The notes below the pieces were generated by a model. It had not been told where the DNA came from. It saw only the letters and a list, made by a program, of their open reading frames with translations, and ran no database searches. 64,000 bases of DNA from Thiothrix nivea DSM 5205 (GTDB lineage Bacteria; Pseudomonadota; Gammaproteobacteria; Thiotrichales; Thiotrichaceae). Below, piece after piece: positions 42,716-51,523 of the stretch (the stretch's first letter is position 1; every line of letters begins with the position of its first letter). The stretch lies in contig NZ_JH651384.1 of NCBI RefSeq assembly GCF_000260135.1, forward strand, positions 3,438,001-3,502,000, written 5' to 3'. The translations under genes and the position numbers were made by a program.

Positions 42716-43744
42716 ATGATGGAAATGAATATTAGTGAAGTTGACTTTATCGGGCAGAATCTTGCAATGTTTTGTTGCCCGAGGTGTAATGGTGATCTTG
42801 TTGTTAACCAGCAAAACATTCTTTGTTTGGGATGTGGCCATGAATATGTCAATATTGAAAAAATTCCATCTCTGTTTGCGCCTAATGAGTGGGGCGGGGA
42901 AACAGATGATGTGACAGAAGAAATTAAGTCATTTTATGAAAAAACCCCTTTTCCTGATTATGATGACTTTGATCATGTTGGTTCTTTAATAAGTAAAGCC
43001 AAAGAAGGTCTTTTTGCCCGATTGTTGGATGAGCAAATTCCATTTGGATATAAGATACTGGAGTGCGGCTGCGGTACCGGGCAGTTAACAAATTTTTTAT
43101 CAATTGCAAGCAGGACTGTAATTGGTACTGATATTTGCATAAACTCCTTGAAAATGGCTAATGATTTTAAACAAGCCAATAATTTAAGGCGTGCACATTT
43201 TTATCAGATGAACCTGTTCCGTCCGGCGTTTAGGGCTGGAAGTTTCGATTTGGTTATTTCAAATGGGGTTTTGCATCATACCAGCAACCCATTGTTGGCA
43301 TTCAAATCCATCGCGTCGTTAGTAAAGCCGGGTGGTTATATATTGGTAGGGCTTTATCACCGGTATGGCCGTTTGGCAACGGATTTACGTCGCTTTGTTT
43401 TTGGCCTGACAGGGGATCGGATGAGGTTTCTGGATCAGCGGTTACTGAATTCAAAAATTGGCAAGACCAAGAAAAACTCATGGTTTATGGATCAATATAA
43501 AAACCCCCATGAGTCCAAGCATACAGTGGGTGAGGTTTTAAACTGGTTGCAGGAAGTCAACTTCAAGTTTATTCATGCTATCCCAAAGACAATTCCGTTT
43601 GAGCCATTTGACGGGGAGGAAGAATTATTCAAGCAGGACAGGCTAGGTAATCTCTTTGAAAGGTTTGTTGTGAATATGGGAATGATTGTCACCGGGCATA
43701 AGGAAGGTGGTTTTTTTACCATAATCGCACAGCGTACACCATAG
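42716..43744 (+). CDS. SAM methyltransferase with N-terminal zinc ribbon
   Basis: A 342-residue protein; the start is among GTG 42713, ATG 42716 and ATG 42719, here 42716. The N-terminus has a Trm112-like zinc ribbon (CCPRC and CLGCG, with about 17 residues between). The class I methyltransferase core follows: ILECGCGTGQLTNFL, VIGTDICINSL, FDLVISNGVLHHT and KPGGYILVGLYHRYGR. Such zinc-ribbon methyltransferases are frequent next to carbamoyltransferase/SxtJ genes in polysaccharide or natural-product loci. It is AT-rich like its neighbour and convergent with the DUF5989-SxtJ-carbamoyltransferase operon. Substrate unknown. Confidence 0.87.
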   Translation: MMEMNISEVDFIGQNLAMFCCPRCNGDLVVNQQNILCLGCGHEYVNIEKIPSLFAPNEWGGETDDVTEEIKSFYEKTPFPDYDDFDHVGSLISKAKEGLFARLLDEQIPFGYKILECGCGTGQLTNFLSIASRTVIGTDICINSLKMANDFKQANNLRRAHFYQMNLFRPAFRAGSFDLVISNGVLHHTSNPLLAFKSIASLVKPGGYILVGLYHRYGRLATDLRRFVFGLTGDRMRFLDQRLLNSKIGKTKKNSWFMDQYKNPHESKHTVGEVLNWLQEVNFKFIHAIPKTIPFEPFDGEEELFKQDRLGNLFERFVVNMGMIVTGHKEGGFFTIIAQRTP

Positions 43745-43770
43745 TGTTGATGTACTCATGCAATAACCAC

Positions 43771-43795
43771 AAACCGGAACCTGATGCTCCGGTTT
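43771..43795. terminator. Bidirectional terminator hairpin
   Basis: AAACCGGA (43771-43778) and TCCGGTTT (43788-43795) form a perfect 8-bp stem with a 9-nt loop between two convergent genes. The stem carries A and T runs at its base, as in bidirectional terminators, but the T-tract is short. Confidence 0.55.
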
Positions 43796-43821
43796 AGGTT
43801 GTGTGGCCCTAAGCAGCTACG

Positions 43822-43974
43822 CTAAAACAAGGTATAAATGAATGGTGCAACTGCTGAGCCTTGCGCAAAGACCAACAAAAGGCCAAACAGTAGCAATACT
43901 AATATGATGGGGGCCAGCCAGAATTTCTTGCGTTCGAGCATGAATTTTGTTAATTCTTTCAATAAATCAATCAT
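43822..43974 (-). CDS. DUF5989 family small membrane protein
   Basis: A 50-residue protein: a charged amphipathic start (MIDLLKELTKFMLERKKFW), one transmembrane helix (about 21-37), and the conserved end QGSAVAPFIYTLF. This is the DUF5989 pattern, a tiny protein found beside SxtJ and carbamoyltransferase genes. Its ATG directly abuts the SxtJ stop (43975-43977), so it is the last gene of that operon. Function unknown; likely a membrane subunit working with SxtJ. Confidence 0.85.
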   Translation of the reverse strand: MIDLLKELTKFMLERKKFWLAPIILVLLLFGLLLVFAQGSAVAPFIYTLF

Positions 43975-44388
43975 CTAGAATAATCTCTCAAAATGGTTGC
44001 GGGGGCGTGCATGGCTAGGCTGCCGTAATGACCCTGTTTTGTTGGTGGCTAACTGGCGGATGTGCCCTTGCTTGAATAGGCCCATCAAGGCTCCTGTTGG
44101 TGCGATGATTAGGTAGTAAGATACTCCAAGTAAAACCCTAGTATTGACCCACCCTAGTGTGAGACCGATTTTCATCCACACCTTATAAACTAGCTGTAAG
44201 CTTTCTGGATATATGATTGCAGGTATCCAGAATATAAGCATGGTAACCCAAGGCCAAACAGGAATGGGGTACTTGCCTAGCCAAGGGAATAGGAGACCAA
44301 ATAGCACGGCAAAAATACCACCGGTCAATAATCCGAAGTTTCTTAACGCTGTTTTCCCCAGCGTTTTCCTGTTTGGCAGTTGGCTCAA
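43975..44388 (-). CDS. SxtJ family membrane protein
   Basis: A 137-residue protein with three or four hydrophobic segments (about 18-36, 43-60, 70-100), matching the SxtJ family named after a saxitoxin-cluster gene. SxtJ proteins occur with carbamoyltransferases (SxtI/NodU type) and DUF5989 in many surface-glycan loci and have no established biochemical role. Here it sits 18 nt after the carbamoyltransferase and immediately before DUF5989. The C-terminal 35 residues are basic and probably cytoplasmic. Confidence 0.85.
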   Translation of the reverse strand: MSQLPNRKTLGKTALRNFGLLTGGIFAVLFGLLFPWLGKYPIPVWPWVTMLIFWIPAIIYPESLQLVYKVWMKIGLTLGWVNTRVLLGVSYYLIIAPTGALMGLFKQGHIRQLATNKTGSLRQPSHARPRNHFERLF

Positions 44389-44406
44389 GGTATTTTCCCC
44401 TTTTTG

Positions 44407-46209
44407 TCAGTTGGTCAGCTGTGATTTATCCAGCAGGAAATTTTCCAGCACCAAGTAGTCCATCCCGGTGCGCATGAAACAGCGATAGGCGTCTTCTGGT
44501 GTGCATACGATAGGCTCCCCCCGTACATTGAAAGAAGTGTTAACCAGGATTGGGCAACCTGTCCTGTTTTCAAAGGCGTCCAGTAACTGGTAAAAGCGGG
44601 GATTGGTTGCAGGGTGGACGGTTTGTAAGCGCGCCGAGTAGTCTACGTGGGTGACTGCCGGAATTTGTGAGCGTGGAATATTCAATTTGTCGATGCCAAA
44701 CAAGGCTTGTTCCTCCGTGGTCATGGGCAAGCGTTTATCCGCTTGCACTTCCGCCACAATCAGCATGTAAGGGCTGTTGCGGTCATGGCCGAACCATTCG
44801 CTTACCTTGTCATGCTTGATGGCCGGGGCAAATGGGCGGAAAGATTCACGGTACTTGATCCGCAGGTTCATGGTGGACTGCATTTTGGGGTTGCGTGCAT
44901 CACCAATAATGGACCGGCTCCCTAGCGCCCGTGGCCCAAACTCCATCCGGCCCTGAAACCATCCTACCACGTTGCCGTCTTCCAGGATGGCGGCCAGGCG
45001 TTCCATGAGTTGTGGGTCATCCAGTTCGGTGTAAGGCAGTTTCTGTTTGTCCAGCCATTGGCGAACGGTTTCCCTGCTGAAGCTGGGCCCAAGGTAGGCC
45101 CCTTGCATGGAGTCATGTGGGTCAGGTATCCGGGTATTTTCCTGGTATTCGTGCCATGTGGATAGTGCCGCCCCGAGTGCGCCGCCAGCGTCACCGGCAG
45201 CGGGTTGTACCCATATATCCTTGAACAGGCCTTCCCGTAGCAGGCGTCCATTCGCCACGCAATTCAACGCTACCCCCCCTGCCAGGCAAACATGGTCGTT
45301 CCCCGTTTCCTGCTGAACGGTACGCGCTAGCCGCAGCACCACTTCTTCCGTAACAACCTGGATGGAGCGGGCTATATCCATTTCTTTTTGGGTAAGCTTG
45401 CTTTCTGGTTGGCGGGGGGGGGATGCGAACAATTCAGCAAAACGGCGGTTGGTCATGGTTAGGCCGGTAGCGAAGTCAAAGTACCGCATGTTGAGGTGGA
45501 ATGTCCCGTCTTCGCGCAAGTCCAGTAATTGGTCGAGAATCAGGTCAACGTATTTGGGTTCCCCATAGGGGGCCAGCCCCATCAGTTTGTATTCCCCTGA
45601 ATTGACTTTGAAGCCTGTGTAGTAAGTAAACGCGGAATACAGCAGACCCAGTGAGTGTGGAAAGTCGATTTGCCACAAGGGGGTCAATTGGTTTCCCTCA
45701 CCTTGCCAAACCGATGTCGTTGCCCATTCACCTACGCCATCTAGGCAAATGACAGCCGCCTTTTCAAATGGGCTGGGATAAAATGCTGAAGCCGCATGAG
45801 CCTGGTGGTGTTCTGTGAACAGTAGGGGAGGGAGTTCCTTTTCTTTCAAACCTGATAAGGTGGAGAGTTCTGTTTGCAGCGTTTTTTTCAGGAACAGTTT
45901 TTCTTTTAGCCAGACAGGCATGGCTGTTACGAAAGAGCGAAACCCCCGTGGCGCATAATGCAGGTACGTTTCCAGCAACCTTTCGAACTTCAGCAGCGGT
46001 TTGTCGTAAAAAACGACATGGCCAATATGCGGTAAGCGAATGCCTGCTTCCTCAAGGCAATAGTTGATGGCGTGGGTTGGAAACGCGGGGTCATGTTTTT
46101 TGCGTGTGAAACGCTCTTCCTGGGCTGCCGCAACAATTTTGCCATCTCGCAACAAGGCTGCGGCACTGTCATGATAGTAAGCAGAAAGCCCAAGGATATA
46201 AGAACTCAT
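44407..46209 (-). CDS. Carbamoyltransferase (NodU/CmcH/SxtI family)
   Basis: A 600-residue enzyme from ATG 46209 (a TTG one codon earlier is the alternative). The N-terminal Kae1-like domain has ILGLSAYYHDSAAAL, EERFTRKKHD, the TEHHQAHAASAFYPSPF histidine motif and VCLAGGVALNCVANGRL. The C-terminal YrdC-like carbamoylation domain includes GWFQGRMEFGPRALGSRSI, the REPFAPAI-type RESFRPFAPAI and NTSFNVRGEPIVCTPEDA. It makes carbamoyl-adenylate from carbamoyl phosphate and ATP and transfers it to a hydroxyl group, probably a sugar of the surface glycan or lipid. SxtJ and DUF5989 follow directly. Confidence 0.93.
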   Translation of the reverse strand: MSSYILGLSAYYHDSAAALLRDGKIVAAAQEERFTRKKHDPAFPTHAINYCLEEAGIRLPHIGHVVFYDKPLLKFERLLETYLHYAPRGFRSFVTAMPVWLKEKLFLKKTLQTELSTLSGLKEKELPPLLFTEHHQAHAASAFYPSPFEKAAVICLDGVGEWATTSVWQGEGNQLTPLWQIDFPHSLGLLYSAFTYYTGFKVNSGEYKLMGLAPYGEPKYVDLILDQLLDLREDGTFHLNMRYFDFATGLTMTNRRFAELFASPPRQPESKLTQKEMDIARSIQVVTEEVVLRLARTVQQETGNDHVCLAGGVALNCVANGRLLREGLFKDIWVQPAAGDAGGALGAALSTWHEYQENTRIPDPHDSMQGAYLGPSFSRETVRQWLDKQKLPYTELDDPQLMERLAAILEDGNVVGWFQGRMEFGPRALGSRSIIGDARNPKMQSTMNLRIKYRESFRPFAPAIKHDKVSEWFGHDRNSPYMLIVAEVQADKRLPMTTEEQALFGIDKLNIPRSQIPAVTHVDYSARLQTVHPATNPRFYQLLDAFENRTGCPILVNTSFNVRGEPIVCTPEDAYRCFMRTGMDYLVLENFLLDKSQLTN

Positions 46210-46341
46210 CAATCGGTTAACCTGGTTAAAACTCTAAAAAGACATGGATATGGCAAGGCAAATCTAAAGCAGTGAAGGCAAAACGCAAGGGAAATCCCGC
46301 CAACCTGTTGGTTTTGGTGGACAGGTATGGGTGTGGTTAGT

Positions 46342-47007
46342 TTACAGCCCTGCTTCACGCAAGGATATGATCATCCATTCCCTATGGGTTGCTATTTTAT
46401 GTAAAGTGTCATCCGGGTCTACGACCACCGGATTGTCCACCAGTTCCAGCAAAGGCAGGTCGTTGTGTGAATCACTGTAGAAGTAACTGCCTGCCAGCGT
46501 TTCCGCGCGGTCTTCCAGCCACTGTTGCAGGCGCGTGACCTTGCCCCCCTGGAAACAGGGTACACCTTCGATTTCCCGGGTATAGCGCCCATCCACGATT
46601 TTCGGTTCTGTCGCCAGCAGGTTGGGGATGCCGAAAGCCTCCGCAATGGGCCGGGTGATGAAACTGTTGGTGGCGGTGATGATGACCAGCGTATGATCTT
46701 GATGACGGTGGTTTTCCACCAGTTGCAGGGCAGCATCCGACATCAGCGGACGGATAGCGGTTGCCATGAATTCCCGGTGTAGTTCCGCCAGCTCCTCCAT
46801 GCTGCGCTCACTCAGGGGTTTGAAGGAAAACGCTGAAAATTCGTGGATGTCCAGCACGCCCCGTTTATATTGTTCGTAAAATTGCTGGTTGGCGGTTTCG
46901 TAGTGGTCGCGTTCCACCAGCCCTTTACTGACCAGAAACTGCCCCCATTCGTAGTCGCTGTCGCCACTGAGTAACGTGTTGTCCAGATCAAAAAGCGCCA
47001 ATGTCAT
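46342..47007 (-). CDS. HAD-IB family phosphatase
   Basis: A 221-residue HAD hydrolase starting at ATG 47007, where LALFDLDNTLLSGDSD (motif I, Asp nucleophile and acid/base) begins; the longer frame to 47274 covers the divergent rppH start. Motif II is VIITATNSF, motif III the GGKVTRLQQWL lysine, motif IV YSDSHNDLPLL. The pattern is SerB-like, of the kind sometimes called histidinol-phosphatase or phosphoserine-phosphatase homologue. The substrate cannot be named from sequence. It is divergent from rppH with a 118-nt gap. Confidence 0.88.
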   Translation of the reverse strand: MTLALFDLDNTLLSGDSDYEWGQFLVSKGLVERDHYETANQQFYEQYKRGVLDIHEFSAFSFKPLSERSMEELAELHREFMATAIRPLMSDAALQLVENHRHQDHTLVIITATNSFITRPIAEAFGIPNLLATEPKIVDGRYTREIEGVPCFQGGKVTRLQQWLEDRAETLAGSYFYSDSHNDLPLLELVDNPVVVDPDDTLHKIATHREWMIISLREAGL

Positions 47008-47125
47008 GTTTTGCAGGCTCCTGCCGGGAAAAACTGCTGATTGTACCCGCTTTCTGTCCTCGTGAAATTGCCGAATCGTGACAGTTGTGGAAAAATCAGG
47101 GTAAGTTAAGCTTTGGAGATGAATC

Positions 47126-47596
47126 GTGATTGATGAGGAAGGGTTCAGGGCCAATGTTGGCATCATCCTCTGCAATTGCGACGGTAAAGTGTTTTGGGGG
47201 AAACGGCTTGGGCAGGATTCTTGGCAGTTTCCACAGGGAGGCATAGATAAAGGAGAATCACCGACCGAAGCCATGTTCCGTGAACTCTATGAGGAAGTGG
47301 GGTTGCGCAAGGAGCAGGTCGAAATTGTCGGGCAAACCCGTGGATGGTTGCGTTACCGCATACCCCATTACATGATCCGCCGTCGTGCGAGGCCGTTGTG
47401 CATCGGGCAGAAGCAGCGCTGGTTTTTACTACGCCTGTTATGCACTGACCATGATGTCAATTTGCAGGCGACCGGGAAACCGGAATTTGACCACTGGGAA
47501 TGGGTGGACTATTGGAAACCTGCCCGTCAGGTGGTGTTTTTCAAGCGCCGGGTCTATCACCGTGCGCTGAATGAGTTGGCGCCGTTGCTGGAGTAG
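47126..47596 (+). CDS. rppH: RNA pyrophosphohydrolase RppH
   Basis: A 156-residue Nudix enzyme that removes pyrophosphate from the 5' triphosphate of mRNA and so starts RNase E decay. The Nudix box is complete (GGIDKGE...REL.EEVG, about 39-60). The N-terminal [17 protein letters not shown] and [13 protein letters not shown] segments identify RppH. The GTG 47126 start has GGAG seven bases upstream. A REP-like element follows the stop. Confidence 0.95.
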   Translation: MIDEEGFRANVGIILCNCDGKVFWGKRLGQDSWQFPQGGIDKGESPTEAMFRELYEEVGLRKEQVEIVGQTRGWLRYRIPHYMIRRRARPLCIGQKQRWFLLRLLCTDHDVNLQATGKPEFDHWEWVDYWKPARQVVFFKRRVYHRALNELAPLLE

Positions 47597-47602
47597 GAGA
47601 AA

Positions 47603-47652
47603 CCCCTCACCCTAACCCCTCTCCCTCAACGGGCGGGGGCCAGGAAGGGGAG
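47603..47652 (+). repeat. REP-like palindrome, copy 3
   Basis: CCCCTCACCCTAACCCCTCT followed by CCCTCAACGGGCGGGGGCC and a trailing AAGGGGAG. It is the longest head sequence of the family but the stem is degenerate. It lies between convergent rppH and hemJ and could act as terminator or RNA stabiliser. Confidence 0.7.
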
Positions 47653-47654
47653 TT

Positions 47655-48080
47655 TCAAAACGGTTTCACCACCGCCAATATCACCACCACAATCAAGAGC
47701 AGGCTAGGCGCTTCGTTGAACATGCGATACCACTTGTGGCTGCGGGTATTCGCTTCATTTCTGAACGTAATCATCAGACGGTAGCAAGCGTAATGGTATG
47801 CAAACAAGCCAACAACCAGTAGCAGCTTGGCGTGGAACCAGTGGGTTGTTACCAGTAAATACTGCCAGTTCAGCGCCAGCATGGTGAAGCCGAAGATGGC
47901 TGTAATGGTCGCGCCGATCGTCATTATGATGTAGAGCCGACGTTCCATCACCTTGAACAGTTCAAAACTGCCCTTGTTTTCCGGCATGGCGTGGTAAACG
48001 TATAGCCGCGGCAAGTAAAATAAGCCCGCAAACCAAGTCACCATGAAAATGACATGGATGGCTTTGATCCAGAGATACAT
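47655..48080 (-). CDS. hemJ: Protoporphyrinogen IX oxidase HemJ
   Basis: A 141-residue integral membrane protein with four helices and the HemJ features: LWIKAIHVIFMVTWFAGLFYLPRLYVYH (His9 probably a heme ligand, with Trp and Arg following) and WFHAKLLLVVGL. It catalyses the six-electron oxidation of protoporphyrinogen IX in heme synthesis in bacteria that lack HemG or HemY. It begins three bases after the stop of the thioredoxin-like gene, so both are transcribed together. Confidence 0.93.
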   Translation of the reverse strand: MYLWIKAIHVIFMVTWFAGLFYLPRLYVYHAMPENKGSFELFKVMERRLYIIMTIGATITAIFGFTMLALNWQYLLVTTHWFHAKLLLVVGLFAYHYACYRLMITFRNEANTRSHKWYRMFNEAPSLLLIVVVILAVVKPF

Positions 48081-48083
48081 GCT

Positions 48084-48584
48084 TTATCCTTTCATCAGTT
48101 CGTTGACTTTCTGCTCCAGTTCGGTAGCGTCCCACTCACCCATTTTCTGAACGGCGATTTTTCCATCAGCACCGACCAGGAATGAGGTCGGCGTTACCCG
48201 CACGTCAAACTGCTTGGCCAATTCACCGCTTTGATCGTGTGCTACCGTGTAGGTCATGCCTTTCTGGACGCGCATCGCCTTTATGGCGGGTGGTTCATCA
48301 TACGACATGGCAACGGCAATGATGCGGAAGCCGCTGCCTTGCATTTTGTTTTCCAGCGCTTCCAGCACCGGAATTTCACCGACGCAGCCGGGGCAGGTGG
48401 TTGACCAGAAAGTCAGTAGATAGGGTTTGCCCTTCAGGCTGTCCAGACTCAATGTGGTGCCGTCGATGGTTTGCACAGTTGCGGCAGGCACCGTTTTGAC
48501 GCCGCCAGCGGGAGCCAGCAGGAAAAAGGCGGCAATGCCCGCAATGAAGGCCAGTATGGCGATTCCTTTGATATCCAGTTTCAT
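48084..48584 (-). CDS. TlpA/ResA-like membrane-anchored thioredoxin
   Basis: A 166-residue protein with an N-terminal anchor helix (8-25) and a periplasmic thioredoxin fold carrying STTCPGCVGE (Cys64, Cys67). The extra central insert and the VRVTPTSFLVGADG cis-proline motif match TlpA/ResA/CcmG-like reductases that keep cytochrome apoprotein cysteines reduced. Co-transcription with hemJ fits a role in heme-protein maturation. The promoter should lie in the 74 bp between it and the divergent argC. Confidence 0.9.
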   Translation of the reverse strand: MKLDIKGIAILAFIAGIAAFFLLAPAGGVKTVPAATVQTIDGTTLSLDSLKGKPYLLTFWSTTCPGCVGEIPVLEALENKMQGSGFRIIAVAMSYDEPPAIKAMRVQKGMTYTVAHDQSGELAKQFDVRVTPTSFLVGADGKIAVQKMGEWDATELEQKVNELMKG

Positions 48585-48658
48585 AGTGTAGAGGTTGTTA
48601 ATCGTTAAGGAAGGCGTATTATACAGGGATTTCTCAGGCTGACAGAAATAGAGGTAGC

Positions 48659-49690
48659 GTGAAAAGGAAGATTGGTATCGTTGGCGCGACCGGTTATACC
48701 GGCGTTGAGTTGTTGCGTTTGCTCTCCAGCCACCCTGATGTTGAGATTAGCTACGTGACATCCCGCGAACATGCTGGCAGCCGGGTGGATGCGATGTTCC
48801 CCAACCTGCGAGGTTATGTGGATCTGGAGTTTTCTGCCCCAGCCAACGATGCCCTAAGCGAATGTGCCCTGGTGTTTTTCGCTACCCCCAACGGTATCGC
48901 GATGAAAAGCGCCCAGGTGCTGCTGGATGCAGGCACAAAGGTCATCGACCTGGCTGCCGATTTCCGCATTAAGGATATTGCCGTTTGGGAAAAATGGTAC
49001 GGGATGCGGCACGCCAGCCCCCGTTTGGTGGAAGAGGCTGTATACGGTCTGCCGGAACTGAACCGGGCGCAAATCCGTGCAGCTCGCCTGGTTGCCAACC
49101 CTGGCTGTTACCCAACCGCCGTTACTCTGGGTTTGCTGCCCTTGGTGGAAAAGGGGCTAATTGATCTGGACAATGTCATTGCGGACACAAAATCCGGCGT
49201 CAGTGGGGCAGGGCGCAAGGCCGAAGTGCATACGCTGTTGGCGGAGGCGGGTGATAATTTCAAGGCTTACGCAGTTGCAGGGCATCGCCACCAGCCGGAA
49301 ATTGCCCAAACGCTATCAAATATTGCCCATCAATCGGTAAATCCTGTTTTTGTTCCCCACTTATTGCCTATGATTCGGGGGATTCACGCGACACTGTACG
49401 CCAAACTAAGTGCAGAAGCGGATTTACAACCGCTTTACCAACAGCGTTATGCAAACGAACCGTTTGTGGATGTGTTGCCAGCTGGCTCCCATCCTGAAAC
49501 CCGCTCTGTGCGTGGCGCGAACTTCTGCCGGATAGCTTTGCACCGCCCCGGCAATGGCGATCAGGTTGTCGTGCTTTCTGTGATTGATAATCTGGTTAAG
49601 GGCGCGGCAGGTCAGGCAGTACAAAATATGAACCTGATGTTGGGTTTGGCGGAAAACACAGCTCTGAGGCAGCCTGGTCTGTTACCCTGA
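48659..49690 (+). CDS. argC: N-acetyl-gamma-glutamyl-phosphate reductase ArgC
   Basis: A 343-residue enzyme of arginine synthesis: NADPH reduction of N-acetylglutamyl phosphate to the semialdehyde. [17 protein letters not shown] (6-22) binds NADP, Cys150 in [11 protein letters not shown] is the catalytic cysteine, and the HRHQPEI segment holds the second-domain His. The start is GTG 48659, six bases after GAGGTAG. No other arg gene is adjacent. Confidence 0.96.
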   Translation: MKRKIGIVGATGYTGVELLRLLSSHPDVEISYVTSREHAGSRVDAMFPNLRGYVDLEFSAPANDALSECALVFFATPNGIAMKSAQVLLDAGTKVIDLAADFRIKDIAVWEKWYGMRHASPRLVEEAVYGLPELNRAQIRAARLVANPGCYPTAVTLGLLPLVEKGLIDLDNVIADTKSGVSGAGRKAEVHTLLAEAGDNFKAYAVAGHRHQPEIAQTLSNIAHQSVNPVFVPHLLPMIRGIHATLYAKLSAEADLQPLYQQRYANEPFVDVLPAGSHPETRSVRGANFCRIALHRPGNGDQVVVLSVIDNLVKGAAGQAVQNMNLMLGLAENTALRQPGLLP

Positions 49691-49719
49691 CCAATTGAGG
49701 GAATGGAATATAATCTGGC

Positions 49720-50574
49720 ATGAGTCTCGAATATAAATTTGAAAACCGGGGAACGGTTCAGGTTCGCCCGACCGGCAGTGATAAGCGTAGCCCCTGTTGG
49801 TATATGTTGATAGGAACGGGCTTGTTGATGCTAGCCATGCTGGGCTGGTTGTTTTTCAGCGGCTATCTGACGCCAGTTAACTCATCTGGCGGCATTCAGG
49901 CTTTGACCTTGCGCGGCAAAATGAATGAACAGGAAAGGTTGATAGAGAAGCAGGCGTCCAACATTCACGGGCTGGAAGAGCAATTGGCTTCAGCCAAACG
50001 GGATCAGGAAGTGCAGCTTGCCGCCAATGAAGAGTTGCGTAAAAAGTTTTCTGCCGCTGAAACGGATCTTTCTGCCCAGCGCGATAAACTGGCTCTGTAT
50101 GAGGGAATCCTGTCACCGGAGGGGCTGGAGCAGGGGCTACACATCCAGCATTTCAGCATCAAGGAACGCTTGGTTGATAAAGATGGCAACAAGGTCAATG
50201 GTGACCACCTGTATCAATATCATCTGGTGCTGGCCAATATCCGTAGTGGGGATGCTGCGGTAAAAGGCAGCTTTAGCATTGCCATTACTGGCCAGCAGGA
50301 TGGCAAGGACGTGACGGTCACCCAGAAGGATGTTGCACCCAAGGATGAAAAAGCCCTGACGACTTTTGACGTCAAGCATTACCAGGGCTTGGAAGGCAAG
50401 TTATTGTTGCCAAAAAATTTTGAACCGGAATCAGTTAAAGTCAAGATCAGCCCAGCGGAAGGTGATACCCCCGAGCGGCTGGCCAAAAGTTATGACTGGG
50501 CTTCATTTAGCAAGGCTGGTTCCGTCACTAAGGCATCTGAAGTAACGGTATCCACCACCACAACAAAGGAGTAA
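49720..50574 (+). CDS. DUF6776-type membrane coiled-coil protein
   Basis: A 284-residue protein with one transmembrane helix (about 28-48), a coiled coil (about 68-130, heptads in EQERLIEKQASNIHGLEEQL), and a beta-rich C-terminal domain containing LHIQHFSIK and YQYHLVLANIRSGD. This arrangement, directly before a bactofilin gene (6-nt gap), matches the DUF6776 family of proteobacteria. It may link the bactofilin filament to the inner membrane or periplasm; that role is inference from the pairing. Confidence 0.8.
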   Translation: MSLEYKFENRGTVQVRPTGSDKRSPCWYMLIGTGLLMLAMLGWLFFSGYLTPVNSSGGIQALTLRGKMNEQERLIEKQASNIHGLEEQLASAKRDQEVQLAANEELRKKFSAAETDLSAQRDKLALYEGILSPEGLEQGLHIQHFSIKERLVDKDGNKVNGDHLYQYHLVLANIRSGDAAVKGSFSIAITGQQDGKDVTVTQKDVAPKDEKALTTFDVKHYQGLEGKLLLPKNFEPESVKVKISPAEGDTPERLAKSYDWASFSKAGSVTKASEVTVSTTTTKE

Positions 50575-50580
50575 GCAAGC

Positions 50581-51036
50581 ATGTTCGGTAAAAACGCTAA
50601 GAGTACCGGTGGCGGCGGTAGCCCCACCAATACGGGCAACAATGATCAGAAAATCCGTAGCGCACGGGTTGATACCCTGATCGGCAAAGGTACCACCATT
50701 GACGGCGACCTGCGTTTTTCCGGTGGTTTGCATGTGGAAGGCGTCATCAAGGGCAATCTGGCCGCTGACGGTGACGATGCGACCTTGATTTTGAGCGAAC
50801 ACGGCCATATCCAAGGTGAAGTACGTGTGCCCAGCATGGTGCTGAACGGCATGATTGATGGCGATGTTTTCGCCGGTGGTAAGGTCGAGCTGTTTGAAAA
50901 AGCGCGCATTTGCGGTGATGTTTATTACAACCTGCTGGAAATGGCGGTGGGCGCGGAAGTCAACGGCAAGCTGGTGCGGCAGAAGCCTGAGTCCGGCAGT
51001 TTTGCAACCTCACCGACTTCTTCCGCCAGCGAATAG
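50581..51036 (+). CDS. Bactofilin
   Basis: A 151-residue polymer-forming cytoskeletal protein. The central bactofilin beta-helix (about 25-125) shows the repeat pattern TLIGKGTTIDGDLRFSGGL, HVEGVIKGNL, GHIQGEVRVPSMVLNG and INGDVFAGGKVEL-like turns, flanked by disordered Gly/Ser/Asn and Pro/Ser ends. Bactofilins assemble without nucleotide and shape cells or position wall enzymes. It is co-transcribed with the membrane coiled-coil gene. Confidence 0.93.
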   Translation: MFGKNAKSTGGGGSPTNTGNNDQKIRSARVDTLIGKGTTIDGDLRFSGGLHVEGVIKGNLAADGDDATLILSEHGHIQGEVRVPSMVLNGMIDGDVFAGGKVELFEKARICGDVYYNLLEMAVGAEVNGKLVRQKPESGSFATSPTSSASE

Positions 51037-51105
51037 GGGATTTTGGCTCTGCTGCCTTGGTAGTGGTAACGTAATCTAATGATTTTAGTTCAGGAGACAG
51101 ACAAA

Positions 51106-51456
51106 ATGACGGTTGAAACAGCAATTCCTGCCGCGCTGATTTTTACGGACGCAGCGGCGACCAAGGTTAAGGGGTTGATTGAGGATGAAGGCAACCCGGA
51201 TCTGAAGTTACGGGTGTTTGTGCAAGGTGGCGGTTGTTCCGGCTTCCAGTATGGTTTCACATTCGATGAGAACATGAACGACGATGATACTGCGGTAGAA
51301 AACGGTGGTGTGACGCTGCTCATCGACCCGATGAGCTTCCAGTACATGGTTGGTGCTGAAATCGACTATACCGAAGGTCTGGAAGGTGCGCAGTTTGTGA
51401 TCCGTAACCCGAATGCGACCACGACTTGCGGCTGTGGCTCTTCTTTCAGCCCGTAA
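51106..51456 (+). CDS. erpA: Iron-sulfur insertion protein ErpA
   Basis: A 116-residue A-type carrier from ATG 51106, chosen over 51079 because CAGGAG lies 9 nt upstream. The three cluster cysteines are Cys44 (GGGCSGF), Cys108 and Cys110 (TTCGCG). The [21 protein letters not shown] block distinguishes ErpA from IscA. It delivers Fe-S clusters to target enzymes and would also serve nitrogenase-related metabolism. A terminator follows directly. Confidence 0.95.
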   Translation: MTVETAIPAALIFTDAAATKVKGLIEDEGNPDLKLRVFVQGGGCSGFQYGFTFDENMNDDDTAVENGGVTLLIDPMSFQYMVGAEIDYTEGLEGAQFVIRNPNATTTCGCGSSFSP

Positions 51457-51479
51457 ATGCAAGCACACGTGCAAGCATG

Positions 51480-51505
51480 AAAAAGGCCGCGTTTGTGGCC
51501 TTTTT
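51480..51505 (+). terminator. Rho-independent terminator after erpA
   Basis: A perfect 9-bp stem AAAAAGGCC / GGCCTTTTT (51480-51488 and 51497-51505) with an 8-nt loop ends in a T-run. On the opposite strand it also has a T-run, so it probably serves the convergent ppc as well. Confidence 0.85.
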
Positions 51506-51523
51506 CATTTCTGCCAAGACAAC

